From: JBBTDV01 sp038042605
GTDB taxonomy: Bacteria; Bdellovibrionota; UBA1018
Reading direction: 5' to 3'
DNA length: 64,000 bases
Assembly (NCBI GenBank): GCA_964358645.1
Contig: CAYHPW010000002.1
Coordinates: forward strand, 1-64,000
Each line of letters starts with the position of its first letter. Position 1 is the stretch's first letter. A program made the position numbers and the translations under genes. The notes below the pieces were generated by a model that was not told the origin of the DNA, made no database searches, and saw only the letters and a program-made list of their open reading frames with translations. This document shows, piece by piece, positions 1 through 9,042 of the stretch.

Positions 1-16
1 AACTTCTACTGTAGAT
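1..16 (+). repeat. Fragment resembling the 3' end of a Cas12a direct repeat
   Basis: The first 16 bases read AACTTCTACTGTAGAT. Cas12a (type V-A) repeats end in a similar block, TTTCTACT, a short loop, then GTAGAT. Here the loop between the two halves is one base, too short for the usual hairpin, and only one copy is visible at the window edge. It could be a degenerate terminal repeat of an array lying upstream or a chance match. No cas gene is present in the window. Confidence 0.15.
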
Positions 17-24
17 TATCAATT

Positions 25-68
25 GTGTCCCTAAAGACATGCGGCAAAGGGGACATGAGCCCGGACAC
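25..68. repeat. Small inverted repeat GTGTCC/GGACAC before the first gene
   Basis: GTGTCC at 25-30 is mirrored by GGACAC at 63-68, with another GGGGACA at 49-55. Such GGGACA-type repeats are often part of REP-like palindromes or old mobile-element ends, but no transposase is visible here. The function is unknown; it could also be an operator for the gene at 149. Confidence 0.25.
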
Positions 69-148
69 ATGACAAAAACAATTTAAATACTTTACATATT
101 TGACTATTTGCGTTATGAATTACGCCAGAAGTCGGAAGGTTTAACAAA

Positions 149-856
149 ATGTCCAATTACATGCAGACAATAGCTGATAAGCGCACGGCAATATGCGCTA
201 AACTAATTTTTACACTTCTGCCATTGATAGCACTATCATACACAGGTTATTCCGCGAACGCGGGCAATCCCATCAATGCATATAACTACCCGCCCGCCTT
301 AAACGCATGCATCATCCCTCCTTTTCAGTGGCAGCCGTATGAATACAACAGGAGGGTCAGGAAACTGGAGCTCAGGCAATGGTACCTCGAGGGCCGCATT
401 CCAGAGAAAAACGAAATCGAAGCCGAATGCGACTGGGAAGTCATTGACTCAATCCTGCACGGCATCGTGACAAGGGCGCAAGACGAGCACCCGTTGGATA
501 TCCTCTACTGGGTGGCCCATCTAATGAAGCGCTGGGAAAAACTCACAGGTGGGTTAAGCAGGCTTTCGGCAGCTGAGCTCGGGGATTTTATCACGCTGGT
601 ACAACTCACTCAAAAAGCACCACTTCTTACGCGCCGGGAATATGCCAAAATATATTACCCTGACGTCTACGAATACATGCTTAGAAAAGTCGTCGGCTGG
701 GAGGGGGCCATCGCCCCGCCATATAACAGCCCTAAAAGACCGGGCCATTATATAACAGACCCTGCTTATGTATTGGTACAAAGATTTCTTGAAATCGCCC
801 TCTATCAGGTCAACATCCAGGCACGAAGGCTCGCGGACGAACGTTTACGTTATTGA
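149..856 (+). CDS. Exported protein of unknown function
   Basis: A 235-residue protein that I do not recognise. The N-terminus (residues about 18-40) has a basic stretch, a hydrophobic core and an A-N-A-G end, which fits a Sec signal peptide, so the protein is probably periplasmic or outer-membrane associated. The mature part is rich in Tyr, Arg and Trp and looks mostly helical, with no catalytic motif that I can name. The start is supported by GGAAGG about nine bases upstream of the ATG. The next gene follows after about 70 bases on the same strand and encodes a likely outer-membrane protein, so the two could work together, but this is only inferred from position. Confidence 0.65.
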   Translation: MSNYMQTIADKRTAICAKLIFTLLPLIALSYTGYSANAGNPINAYNYPPALNACIIPPFQWQPYEYNRRVRKLELRQWYLEGRIPEKNEIEAECDWEVIDSILHGIVTRAQDEHPLDILYWVAHLMKRWEKLTGGLSRLSAAELGDFITLVQLTQKAPLLTRREYAKIYYPDVYEYMLRKVVGWEGAIAPPYNSPKRPGHYITDPAYVLVQRFLEIALYQVNIQARRLADERLRY

Positions 857-925
857 TTAAATAATTTTATTTCCATTAAACACCCATGCTACAATCTTAA
901 AAAAGCGGAGGGATTGGCTCACCAA

Positions 926-2482
926 ATGAAATCACGCATCTTGATCACAGGGATATTTGTTTTTGTTGTTTCCATCCCCTCGATATCGCGCGCCGTTGAG
1001 TCACACCCCGGCCTTGACGTGGAAGCCACATATTCCGAAGCCGTCCTCGCGTTCAATAAAAAGCAAAATGCCGAAGCGGTACGCATCCTAACCGATCTAC
1101 TTAAGACCTCGCCTAATCATGTGGAATCGCTTGAACTCATGGCCCTCTCGCTTAAGTCCATGGGCGACGACAAGAAATCAATAGATGTATATTCACGCCT
1201 CGTAAAACTTAAGCCACCCAACGAGCGTGGCCCCTATCATTTCGAGATAGGAGTGGTTTTAAACCGGCAGAAAAAACAGGACTTGGCGCGCACTCATTTT
1301 GAAGCGTCACTGGCGCTTAAATTCAATGAGATCGCATGTCACATGTTCCTAGGTCTAATCACTTTCAACGCAGGCGACTACAACCCATCCCGCAAACACT
1401 TCACGGAAGTCAAATCCGGCGGGCCAGACGATCTCAAGGTGGTGGCACGCTATTACCTGGGACTGATCCATTTTAAAAATGGCTACAGCGCCGGGGGAAC
1501 TTACGAGCTACTAGAAGCACGATCCATTGCTGAGGAGATGCCGGGCAGCAAAATGGCAAGCGACATAAAAAAAGCCGCAGACAAAGTCCTTGAGCCGTTT
1601 GGTTCCGCCCAAAACTTCGGCAATCTAACGCTGCTCGGGCAATACGACACGAATATTTCACAAGTACCTGCCGGCACAGCGTCAACCCAGACATCAGGCA
1701 AATCTACCGGCAATGTTTCGCTTAGTGGCGGGATAGGAAGGATGAGCTCACCGCTGAAAATGTTTCAGTGGGTCGGTAGCTACAGGTTTTCTGGCAACAA
1801 AACCACCGATTCGGCGACGCAATCTTATCAGTATTTCAGCAACATGCCGTCTCTATATATCAATTACCGTCCGCTGGCGCGGACAAGCGGTGGTGTAAAA
1901 CTCGCCGGTAATTTCACGTTCAAAAGCGAGGCCGACGATCCAACCGACTCGCAAAGCAAGTACGTCTTCCGCAAATACAGCTTTACTGGCGAAGTAGGAC
2001 CATTCCTGCGCTACGAAGCGGATCAGACATTCCAGATCACGGCGGAAACATCGTACAAATCGCAAAAAAATTACTCAGACTCATCGCTATCAGGTCCCAT
2101 CCTTGCTACAAAACTTTCCATCAAAACAAACCTTGGTTCACGGTTCCTTAACCCAGGTGGGAGCATTTCATACGAAAGCAGCCGCGTCTCCGGCTCAGAT
2201 TACAAATACAACTCCATCGGTGCAGGCGCATATAACTCGATAAAGCTATCCAGCAAGAACTCACTTACACTCTCACTGGATTATCTCTCGTCAAAATATC
2301 CGTCTAGCTCCGTCGGACGGTCCGATACAAATCTGATAGCAAGAACAAGTTTTGTTCATTCATTCAGCACGAGATGGTCACTGCTGACAGACCTTACATA
2401 CACAAAAAACAATTCCAATATCCCAGAATCATACTCGTATAACAGAGCACAGATTGGAGCAGGGATCGGGTGGTCCTTATAA
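926..2482 (+). CDS. TPR protein with C-terminal beta-barrel, probable outer-membrane protein
   Basis: A 518-residue exported protein. A signal peptide (residues 1-23) is followed by TPR-like helical repeats to about residue 210 (LKTSPNHVESLELMALSLK and later units). The second half, from about residue 230, is rich in alternating Ser, Tyr, Gly and aromatic residues, and the chain ends in GAGIGWSL. This is typical of an outer-membrane beta-barrel, similar in layout to TPR plus barrel proteins such as the SLAM/DUF560 type, though I cannot assign it to that family. A TTG at 914 is also in frame, but GGAGGGA at 907-913 abuts it and suits the ATG at 926 better (12-base spacing). It probably shares a transcript with the upstream exported protein. 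Confidence 0.75.
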   Translation: MKSRILITGIFVFVVSIPSISRAVESHPGLDVEATYSEAVLAFNKKQNAEAVRILTDLLKTSPNHVESLELMALSLKSMGDDKKSIDVYSRLVKLKPPNERGPYHFEIGVVLNRQKKQDLARTHFEASLALKFNEIACHMFLGLITFNAGDYNPSRKHFTEVKSGGPDDLKVVARYYLGLIHFKNGYSAGGTYELLEARSIAEEMPGSKMASDIKKAADKVLEPFGSAQNFGNLTLLGQYDTNISQVPAGTASTQTSGKSTGNVSLSGGIGRMSSPLKMFQWVGSYRFSGNKTTDSATQSYQYFSNMPSLYINYRPLARTSGGVKLAGNFTFKSEADDPTDSQSKYVFRKYSFTGEVGPFLRYEADQTFQITAETSYKSQKNYSDSSLSGPILATKLSIKTNLGSRFLNPGGSISYESSRVSGSDYKYNSIGAGAYNSIKLSSKNSLTLSLDYLSSKYPSSSVGRSDTNLIARTSFVHSFSTRWSLLTDLTYTKNNSNIPESYSYNRAQIGAGIGWSL

Positions 2483-2511
2483 ATAGGGTAAAATAGGAAG
2501 GATTAATTAAA

Positions 2512-3249
2512 ATGCCGATTCCCGCTAGCAGGCCGGCTGTTGTCAAGGCTGATATAGAATTCGATATAGCTGGGACTAGTTTGGCTTTTAAGGGGAAAAA
2601 TATCTCCGTGTCCGGGGCTTACGGGCTTCCATGGGGCAACCTCAGTCCACACGAACATTTTGGGATGCAAACATCCGTGAAGATTTTTATACAAAACGAG
2701 ATCCACCCGCCACTGCACATCACTGCCTATATAACACGCGAGCAATCACGTTTTTCAGAATACATGGGCCTTAAATTCATGCCCGACGAAAAACAAAAAA
2801 GACTGATCGAGCAGTTGATAGAAAAACGCGGGTCAGTCCCCACAGATCACATTAGAAAATACCCAAGGATCCCATCAATACCAACGATTTCCACGTTCCC
2901 ACTTCGTGCTTACGCCGCAGTGGTATATGACACCGGCGAACGCGGCCTCATGACGATCCTCTTTGACATCATAAACATAAGCCCAAATGGCATCATGTTA
3001 AAATCAGAAAACAGGGCCAGCCTGAATATCGTTCCCGGCACAAGGCTTGATATCGCGATAGAGCCAAGGGGGGAGTTCGAGCATCAGATAGAAGCCCGCG
3101 GGATGGTTTGCCGGACCATGGACGAGGTCGACGCGAAAACCGGCAACATAACCAGGTCATTCGGAATAAAGATATTGAAGCTTGACGGCTACAACCAACC
3201 TCTTTTTGCGGAACTTCTCAGGAACATACTTTTAAAACTGAAACATTAG
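2512..3249 (+). CDS. Tandem PilZ-domain protein, putative c-di-GMP receptor
   Basis: A 245-residue cytoplasmic protein with two PilZ-like halves. The second half carries both parts of the c-di-GMP signature: RKYPR (RxxxR, around residue 115) and NISPNG (D/N-x-S-x-x-G, around residue 161). The first half has NISVSG near residue 31 but no clear RxxxR, so it is probably a non-binding partner domain. PilZ proteins bind cyclic di-GMP and change the activity of motility, secretion or polysaccharide machinery. A GGAAGGAT sequence precedes the ATG. The next gene encodes an HD-GYP protein, the class that degrades c-di-GMP, so receptor and degrading enzyme are side by side. Confidence 0.78.
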   Translation: MPIPASRPAVVKADIEFDIAGTSLAFKGKNISVSGAYGLPWGNLSPHEHFGMQTSVKIFIQNEIHPPLHITAYITREQSRFSEYMGLKFMPDEKQKRLIEQLIEKRGSVPTDHIRKYPRIPSIPTISTFPLRAYAAVVYDTGERGLMTILFDIINISPNGIMLKSENRASLNIVPGTRLDIAIEPRGEFEHQIEARGMVCRTMDEVDAKTGNITRSFGIKILKLDGYNQPLFAELLRNILLKLKH

Positions 3250-3329
3250 CGACCGTAAAACCAGGCCGCGCGCAGACAATTAATTGACACCGCCCTTAAT
3301 CAAAAGACGGCCCCGACCGAAAGGTCATT

Positions 3330-3986
3330 ATGATACCCGAGTGGTCGGAGGCCATCGCGCGAAGCTTGCTGCTTTGCTTAAAGCAACGTGATCCATACAG
3401 CTACGGCCACAGCTTAAGAGTAGCCTATCATGCGAGGTTTTTAGCGGAAGCAGCGGGCCTCAATGAATACCAGCAGCTGGTCATCGAGTTCGCGAGCCTT
3501 TTCCACGACCTCGGCAAAATCGGGATAAGTGACAAGATCCTGCTTAAACCTGGGAAACTCACCGAGGATGAAGAAGAAATCATGCGAGAGCATCCGGCGA
3601 AAAGTGCGGAGTTGCTCACACCGCTTGACCATATTCCTTTCTTCAGATCAACTTTACCAGGCGTAAAACATCACCACGAACGCATGGATGGCAAAGGTTA
3701 TCCTGATGGGATCCATGGAGAAAACATCCCGCTTTCGGCAAGAATCATCCTCATAGCCGATACATACGATGCAATGACCACTACGAGACCATACCGCACG
3801 CGCCTACAAGATGCAGTCGCCTATGCAGAACTCAAGCGGTTTGCTGGCGTACAATTTGACGAACACCTGGTTGACATATTTGTCCATACACACCCCGCAT
3901 GGAGCATAGAGGTGGCATCAAACGCGCCTTACGAAGAACTCATTGAGCCTTTCAGAATAGGAAAGCGCTTAAAGAAAACCGCATAA
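3330..3986 (+). CDS. HD-GYP domain protein, putative c-di-GMP phosphodiesterase
   Basis: A 218-residue protein made almost entirely of one HD-GYP domain. Visible motifs are HSLRVAYH near residue 27, FHDLGKIGI near residue 58 (the HD metal pair), HHERMDGKGYPDG near residue 114 (the HHExxDGxGYP signature) and RIILIADTYDAMTT near residue 137. The family hydrolyses cyclic di-GMP to pGpG or GMP using a bi- or trinuclear iron or manganese centre. It has no receiver or sensor domain, so input must come from a partner. It lies 80 bases downstream of the tandem PilZ gene on the same strand and ends facing the HDOD gene. Confidence 0.88.
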   Translation: MIPEWSEAIARSLLLCLKQRDPYSYGHSLRVAYHARFLAEAAGLNEYQQLVIEFASLFHDLGKIGISDKILLKPGKLTEDEEEIMREHPAKSAELLTPLDHIPFFRSTLPGVKHHHERMDGKGYPDGIHGENIPLSARIILIADTYDAMTTTRPYRTRLQDAVAYAELKRFAGVQFDEHLVDIFVHTHPAWSIEVASNAPYEELIEPFRIGKRLKKTA

Positions 3987-3999
3987 ATCAGGACACGCC

Positions 4000-5367
4000 C
4001 TAGATTTGTGGCAATTTATTGATGACAGCCATAACGCTTCTTAAATCTATATTGAAATCCCTAAGCTCAATCCCCTTCCATGCCTTAAGCACCGGATCAT
4101 CGGCCTTGTCCGTTTTCTTGAAGTTGTTAGCAATATTCGTCGCCAGACAAACCATGGATGCCAACTGGAAGGAATTCGATCGCCTTAGCAGGAAAGGATT
4201 ATGATGGAAAGTGACGGCTTTTTCCACCGGACGAAAAACTCCTAGATAATGACATATCAGCCCGCTGAATATCTGGTGTTCCAAACCGAATGCTTCTTTC
4301 TCGATAAACTGTCTTACCGCCCTCGGACACTCATGCTTTCTCTGCTCTGCGATAAAACCAAGGTAATTCTCATCAAGAATCGCCATGACGATCTTGCCGA
4401 CGTCATGTAGCAAACATGACGAAAACAAATATTTATGAAAACCAAAATTAGGCAACGTATTCACTACTTCAACAGCAACCACAGCGGACCTTAAGCTGTG
4501 TTTATAAACTAGCTCGATATAATCAAGAAGCCTGCTCTTCAGCCCTTCTATACCGGAAGCAATGAATGCCAAAAAATCAAAGACAAGCCCGGCCGCATAA
4601 GCAGTATCAGAATACTGCCCCTTGCTTGATGTGATGAACTCCTCGGTCTTGATTGCATATTTAAGAATCTCTTTGGGCACGATCACAAGCTTCTGATCTT
4701 TGTCCCACCCTGGATGCTTGCCGGTGATGGAACGGTACATCTGGACAGCTATAATGAGATTCCTTGCGTTCTGCATACCGACAAGGACAATGCCCTTTTC
4801 TAGACTCATTGTTCTTTGTTCTTTAAGAAGTGATTCTAGGAACCTAAAAAAAGTATATTCATAATACGCATTATTCTGCAGAACGTTGCCGACTCTTTCT
4901 GCTGTCACATCGATATTAGAAAAAGCTTCAAGAATCGCCCTACTTGTAGATGGAAGCGTTAGCTTGGGCACGATTTTGTCAAAAAAATCGCCGAAAATCT
5001 TGGGCATTACAACATCACGGATGCCGGGTATGGCAAATGCTTTTTCCTCAGGAGGTATTTCAAGCACTCGTTCGTCATTTATACCTAGTTTACCTGGAAC
5101 TTTTCCAGCTAACGCCTTTGCTGCATCTGATAGCGGCTTATTTCCAATTTTTCTTTCAGGATCATTAAAAACAAGACCTGATTTAACACTACCTTTTGAA
5201 AGGGTGACCTTGAATGGCGCGGTTCCTCCACCAATCTGATTATTGGCCGTTTGTGGTTTGATTATTTTAGGAGCCACTGGCTGTTGAGCTGGCTTTAATA
5301 GTGGAGGAGCAACCTCGCTTGGCGGTTTTTTCTTGGGCGGTAATTTTGGCGGTGTTGAATTTGTCAT
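4000..5367 (-). CDS. HDOD-domain protein with proline-rich N-terminus
   Basis: A 455-residue cytoplasmic protein. Residues 1-100 are low complexity and rich in Pro and Lys (PPKLPPKKKPPSEVAPP), probably a flexible arm. From about residue 130 to 430 it has an HDOD-type fold (PF08668): PKLTLPSTSRAILEAF at its start and CLLHDVGKIVMAI around residue 318. HDOD proteins are HD-related signalling proteins, usually without proven hydrolase activity, found in regulators of motility, chemotaxis and c-di-GMP signalling. The protein is transcribed towards the HD-GYP gene, and its start faces the STAS gene, so 5368-5496 should hold two divergent promoters. I see no good ribosome site before the ATG. Confidence 0.75.
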   Translation of the reverse strand: MTNSTPPKLPPKKKPPSEVAPPLLKPAQQPVAPKIIKPQTANNQIGGGTAPFKVTLSKGSVKSGLVFNDPERKIGNKPLSDAAKALAGKVPGKLGINDERVLEIPPEEKAFAIPGIRDVVMPKIFGDFFDKIVPKLTLPSTSRAILEAFSNIDVTAERVGNVLQNNAYYEYTFFRFLESLLKEQRTMSLEKGIVLVGMQNARNLIIAVQMYRSITGKHPGWDKDQKLVIVPKEILKYAIKTEEFITSSKGQYSDTAYAAGLVFDFLAFIASGIEGLKSRLLDYIELVYKHSLRSAVVAVEVVNTLPNFGFHKYLFSSCLLHDVGKIVMAILDENYLGFIAEQRKHECPRAVRQFIEKEAFGLEHQIFSGLICHYLGVFRPVEKAVTFHHNPFLLRRSNSFQLASMVCLATNIANNFKKTDKADDPVLKAWKGIELRDFNIDLRSVMAVINKLPQI

Positions 5368-5496
5368 TTGTTATAAGAAAATTTTAAACTGTCATCTGTC
5401 TGACATCGCAATCCTATTACTACACCAATAAATGATACATTTTATTTAACATAGTTATGATATCCATGATTAAATGGAATAAGCGAGGAAATTTTC

Positions 5497-6123
5497 TTGA
5501 AGCTGAAAATGGGCACAGCACGCGAAGCCGTGATCCTTAGTGTTATGGGAACAATCGAGTCCAGGGATATCCTTGTAATGAGAGCGGGCCTTAAAAAACT
5601 GTTTGAATCGAAAAAAAGGTCCGTTCTGCTGGACTTATCCATGATCAAGGAATCAGACTTCAAACACGCTGGGATCATCGCTGAAATTTCCATCCTGCCC
5701 AAATGGGCCAAGGAAAATGGTGCCCAACTCGTCATTGCAGGCGCCGTCAATGGAATTGAAGGGATAATTCCTTTAGATCGAGGGATAAAGCTTCTCAACT
5801 CCAACTTAAGCAAGCTGCTTGTAAAGGAGGCCATCCTGCAAGAGGAGGTCACGCACCTGGAGGGAGTAAAAAAAGAGATTTCAAAACGAATCACCGCTGT
5901 CAGACAAGCCGAAGATATGTGCGAGATTCAAAAAATGAATTCAAACCTGAAAAAATTAATTAAAACACTTGAAGAAGAAACAGAACAATACCTGTCGAAA
6001 AGAAAAAAACCATCGGACGAAAAACAAACAGAATCAAAAGAAGACCATATAAAAGAAAACATGGTTATCGAAATCCTAAAAACCGTGCTTGAACAAGAAG
6101 GTATAATTAAGGTTTCAACATGA
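5497..6123 (+). CDS. STAS-domain protein with long C-terminal coiled coil
   Basis: A 208-residue protein. Residues 1-100 read as a STAS or anti-sigma-factor-antagonist-like fold: REAVILSVMGTIESRDILVM, then SVLLDLSMIKESDFKHAGI. In true antagonists a phosphorylatable Ser sits after the D-L-S strand, and DLSMIKESD is consistent but not decisive. Residues 115-190 are highly charged and heptad-like, suggesting a coiled coil. The TTG start is chosen because AGCGAGGAA ends six bases upstream. The stop overlaps the start of the next gene (ATGA), so the two are translationally coupled. It probably acts in a partner-switching or scaffold complex with the next two proteins (inference). Confidence 0.6.
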   Translation: MKLKMGTAREAVILSVMGTIESRDILVMRAGLKKLFESKKRSVLLDLSMIKESDFKHAGIIAEISILPKWAKENGAQLVIAGAVNGIEGIIPLDRGIKLLNSNLSKLLVKEAILQEEVTHLEGVKKEISKRITAVRQAEDMCEIQKMNSNLKKLIKTLEEETEQYLSKRKKPSDEKQTESKEDHIKENMVIEILKTVLEQEGIIKVST

Positions 6124-6506
6124 GCACCGATGATCCGAAACCACAAAAAACGCCACTAAAAGCACCACAAAAAGTTAAAGACACAAGCATAGAAGCAGAA
6201 ACAACAAACAAAATAGCCGAACTTGAAGCCCGGAAGGAAGCCTTACAGCAGGAATTACACATCATGCGCGGCAAACTCCTCAACAGGAATCCTGTAAGCG
6301 CAAAAAAACTTAAAAGAGAAAATGAGGACCTCCGCGCTAGGCTGGCGCGCCTTGAACGCGCTCTATTTGGCTTGATTTTAGACAGCGCCAAACCAAGAAA
6401 AGCAGAAGATACCCTCAACGCAGCAAACATACTCCGTCAAGCAGCTGTACAGTACTTTCAAAATATAAAGCTGGACCCACAGATATGGAAAAACATCGCA
6501 TCCTGA
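6120..6506 (+). CDS. Small coiled-coil protein of unknown function
   Basis: A 128-residue hydrophilic protein that I do not recognise. Residues 1-25 are Pro/Lys rich, residues 28-85 form a likely coiled coil (IAELEARKEALQQEL, then RENEDLRARLARLERAL), and a short helix follows. It has no signal peptide or membrane segment. Its start overlaps the stop of the STAS gene by four bases and its end overlaps the response-regulator gene by 22 bases. The three genes thus form a tight operon, and the protein may bridge the STAS protein and the regulator. Confidence 0.55.
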   Translation: MSTDDPKPQKTPLKAPQKVKDTSIEAETTNKIAELEARKEALQQELHIMRGKLLNRNPVSAKKLKRENEDLRARLARLERALFGLILDSAKPRKAEDTLNAANILRQAAVQYFQNIKLDPQIWKNIAS

Positions 6507-7162
6507 TAATAGAAGATAACTCCGACACCAGAAAATTCCTCGAAGCAATGCTGAACAGGGAATTCGAGGTAATAACTGCCGAAAACGCAGTAATAGGGAT
6601 TGATTATGCCAGGAACCGCTCACCGGACCTCATACTTTTAGACATCATGCTGCCAATACTAAGCGGCTATGACGCCTGCAGCCTGCTTAAAAAAGACGAA
6701 CGGACAAAACTAATCCCCATAATCTTTCTTTCCGCAAAAAATACTATCCCGGATATTACCCACGGCCTGGCCACCGGAGCCGACGACTATATTCCAAAAC
6801 CGTTTGACTACAAGGAACTGGTTGCGCGCATAAAAACCAGACTGCGAAAAACCGCTGAATCACATACACAGCCGGTACAGGTAGGTGACCTGAGAATAGA
6901 CTCAGCCAATCGCGAAGTCACATTTGCCGGCAAGAAAGCCCAACTCACACTGACCGAATTTGATATCCTCAGGTGTTTAGCGGCACGGGCCGGTACGGTC
7001 GTCGCCCGCGAAGACATAATAAAGGAAGTATGGCGGGACGATAACGGCATGACAAACAACCGCACGATAGACGTCCACATCCGGGCCTTAAGGCGAAAGA
7101 TACCTTCTCTCACTAAACACATCATGTCTATTTACGGTGTAGGTTATAAATACGAAAAATAA
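6485..7162 (+). CDS. OmpR/PhoB-family response regulator
   Basis: A 225-residue two-domain regulator. The receiver domain (1-120) has the acidic pair near residues 10-11 (IIEDN), the phospho-acceptor Asp in LLLDIMLP near residue 54, and the conserved Lys in YIPKPFD near residue 105. The C-terminal winged helix (about 130-225) contains LTLTEFDILRCLA and the recognition region RTIDVHIRALRRKI, ending in GVGYKYEK as is usual for OmpR-type DNA binders. No histidine kinase gene lies nearby, so it is an orphan regulator in this window. It is the last gene of the STAS/coiled-coil operon and converges on the Ser/Thr kinase gene. Confidence 0.9.
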   Translation: MEKHRILIIEDNSDTRKFLEAMLNREFEVITAENAVIGIDYARNRSPDLILLDIMLPILSGYDACSLLKKDERTKLIPIIFLSAKNTIPDITHGLATGADDYIPKPFDYKELVARIKTRLRKTAESHTQPVQVGDLRIDSANREVTFAGKKAQLTLTEFDILRCLAARAGTVVAREDIIKEVWRDDNGMTNNRTIDVHIRALRRKIPSLTKHIMSIYGVGYKYEK

Positions 7163-7167
7163 TCGGC

Positions 7168-9042
7168 TTAGCGGGACACTTCCAACCGCGTGTCTATATT
7201 TACAGCACGGTCCTCTTCTATTGAAACAGTGATGGTTTTCTCCATGCCTAACAGTTCATTCACCAGCCGGATGTTATAGGTACCAATAGGCAATTTCTCA
7301 TTTTCCATCGGTGTTTTCTTCACCCACGGTTTGCCTTCAATCATTATTATCGCGTCAGCACTGGGAGTTGATTTAATACTAAGAAACCCGAATGTCAGGG
7401 GCTCCAGCTGCACGTCCTTCAGCCACTCCTTTGCCGACCCGACCTGGCGTGAATCCAGGACGAACTGGCTGGTGAATGATTTATAGCCATTTTTTTGGAC
7501 TAACAACTCAAGAGGTGTATCAAGATTCACTTCAACAACCGGATTGGCAGGATCCACCGGATTTCCATTCAAAAGCATCTTTGGTGTCTGGCCCCCGGGC
7601 GTGACGTTTAGTCTTAACATGACCATCTTAGCGCCAGGCATCCTGCTAGGTTCTCTTTTTTCTGTCGGCGCGGGTACTATCGCGGGTTTTTCAACAGGCT
7701 TAGAAAAAATATTCATATCAAACCCAATCCACGGACCAGCGATAACAACGCCAGCAAGTACCGCAGCGATTATTACTATGCCGGCAATACCGCCACCGGG
7801 CTTGCTGCTTACTTGTTTTTTCACAGCAACTACTTGTCGTTGTTGTTGTGGCGGTGGCAGTGGTGATGGCGCACGAAACTTGCCTTTGTCCATTTTTATC
7901 TCAACGCTTTTTGTCAATGCAGTCGTAAAAATATCCCGTGCCCCTGTGGATTTTTTTCCAAGCGTGGTAACAGAAGTGGCTTCACCATCAGGACCAAAAC
8001 CACCTGATTTTCTGGTTTTAATGGCGGGTGGATCATAGGCTTGCAGTTCTATCAGTTTCTCGACTTTTTCATTGAGACTTTGAATGATTTTCCTGTCATT
8101 AACCATTTCATCCTTGAATAGATTCTTTACATAATAAGCCAGATCGGAGGTATGGAGATCAGGCGCATATGAGTGCAGAAATTTATGAATTGCACGCTGG
8201 AAATCTTCCGCGGTTTGAAAACGCTTCTCGCGCGACTTAGCAAGCGCCTTAAGAACTATATAATCAAGCTGTTTTGGAACCTTAGGGTTGACCGTAGACG
8301 GCGGCTTTACAAAGGTCTGGCAACTTTCGATAAGCTTCAAAATAGCCAGGTCATTATCACCGACAAAAAGTTTTTTGCCCGCCAGAAGCTCCCACAAAAC
8401 AATACCCAGCGCAAAAATATCGCATCTGCCATCAAGTGTCTCGCCAGATATTTGTTCTGGTGAAAGATAGCTTGGTTTTCCTTTAATAACACCGACCTTG
8501 GTAGATTCACTGCTGACGGTGGTCTTAGCTATACCGAAATCTATGATCTTCACGTTGCCGTCATAAGAAATCAGGATATTCTGCGGACTGATATCCCTAT
8601 GGACGATGTTGTAAGGCTGGCCGATAATTTTATCCTTGAATGTATGGGCGTAATTCAAGCCGGAAGCCGCTTCGCCCGCCACATACGCCGCAAGTTCAAT
8701 TGCAAGTGGTTGGGCAAGCTCATTGGAACGCCCTAAAATCTGCCTGAGATTTTTGCCGTCCACGAACTCCATAGCGATATAGGATTGTCCGTTTTCTTCG
8801 CCGAAGTCATAGACCTGAACTATGTTAGGGTGGTTTAAACCCATCATAAGTTTGGTTTCAGATTTGAACATCTGGAGAAACTCAGCATTATGCCCAAACC
8901 CTTGCTGAATGCGTTTTATGATAATTATCCGTCCGGCGGCATCAGGGGTCGCCATGCGTGCGCGGCAGATCTCGGCCATACCGCCCTGTGCGATATGATC
9001 TAAAAGGACATACCTTCCGAATTTCTTCAGAGCATCACTCAC
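7168..9042 (-). CDS. Hanks-type Ser/Thr protein kinase with PEGA-like extracytoplasmic domain
   Basis: A 624-residue membrane kinase. The kinase domain (about 10-290) has the glycine loop IAQGGMAE, the ATP lysine in IIIIKRI, catalytic HRDISPQN near residue 148, IIDFGIAK, and the activation-loop end YLSPEQ. A basic and Pro/Gln-rich linker (350-410) leads to one membrane segment (about 415-440, GIAGIVIIAAVLAGVVIAG). The rest is outside and ends in PEGA-like beta repeats (FGFLSIKSTPSADAIIMIEG), a surface or cell-wall-facing fold common in myxobacterial kinases. The start is GTG at 9042, preceded by GGAGAGGTGG. Its substrates may include the FHA-protein partners encoded at 50-55 kb, and the PP2C phosphatase at 55.3 kb would oppose it; this link is inference. 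Confidence 0.92.
   Translation of the reverse strand: MSDALKKFGRYVLLDHIAQGGMAEICRARMATPDAAGRIIIIKRIQQGFGHNAEFLQMFKSETKLMMGLNHPNIVQVYDFGEENGQSYIAMEFVDGKNLRQILGRSNELAQPLAIELAAYVAGEAASGLNYAHTFKDKIIGQPYNIVHRDISPQNILISYDGNVKIIDFGIAKTTVSSESTKVGVIKGKPSYLSPEQISGETLDGRCDIFALGIVLWELLAGKKLFVGDNDLAILKLIESCQTFVKPPSTVNPKVPKQLDYIVLKALAKSREKRFQTAEDFQRAIHKFLHSYAPDLHTSDLAYYVKNLFKDEMVNDRKIIQSLNEKVEKLIELQAYDPPAIKTRKSGGFGPDGEATSVTTLGKKSTGARDIFTTALTKSVEIKMDKGKFRAPSPLPPPQQQRQVVAVKKQVSSKPGGGIAGIVIIAAVLAGVVIAGPWIGFDMNIFSKPVEKPAIVPAPTEKREPSRMPGAKMVMLRLNVTPGGQTPKMLLNGNPVDPANPVVEVNLDTPLELLVQKNGYKSFTSQFVLDSRQVGSAKEWLKDVQLEPLTFGFLSIKSTPSADAIIMIEGKPWVKKTPMENEKLPIGTYNIRLVNELLGMEKTITVSIEEDRAVNIDTRLEVSR

Noticed and set aside
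554..781. Open frame on the minus strand inside the first gene
   Set aside because: It is a shadow of the exported protein gene at 149-856, with no ribosome site or family resemblance.
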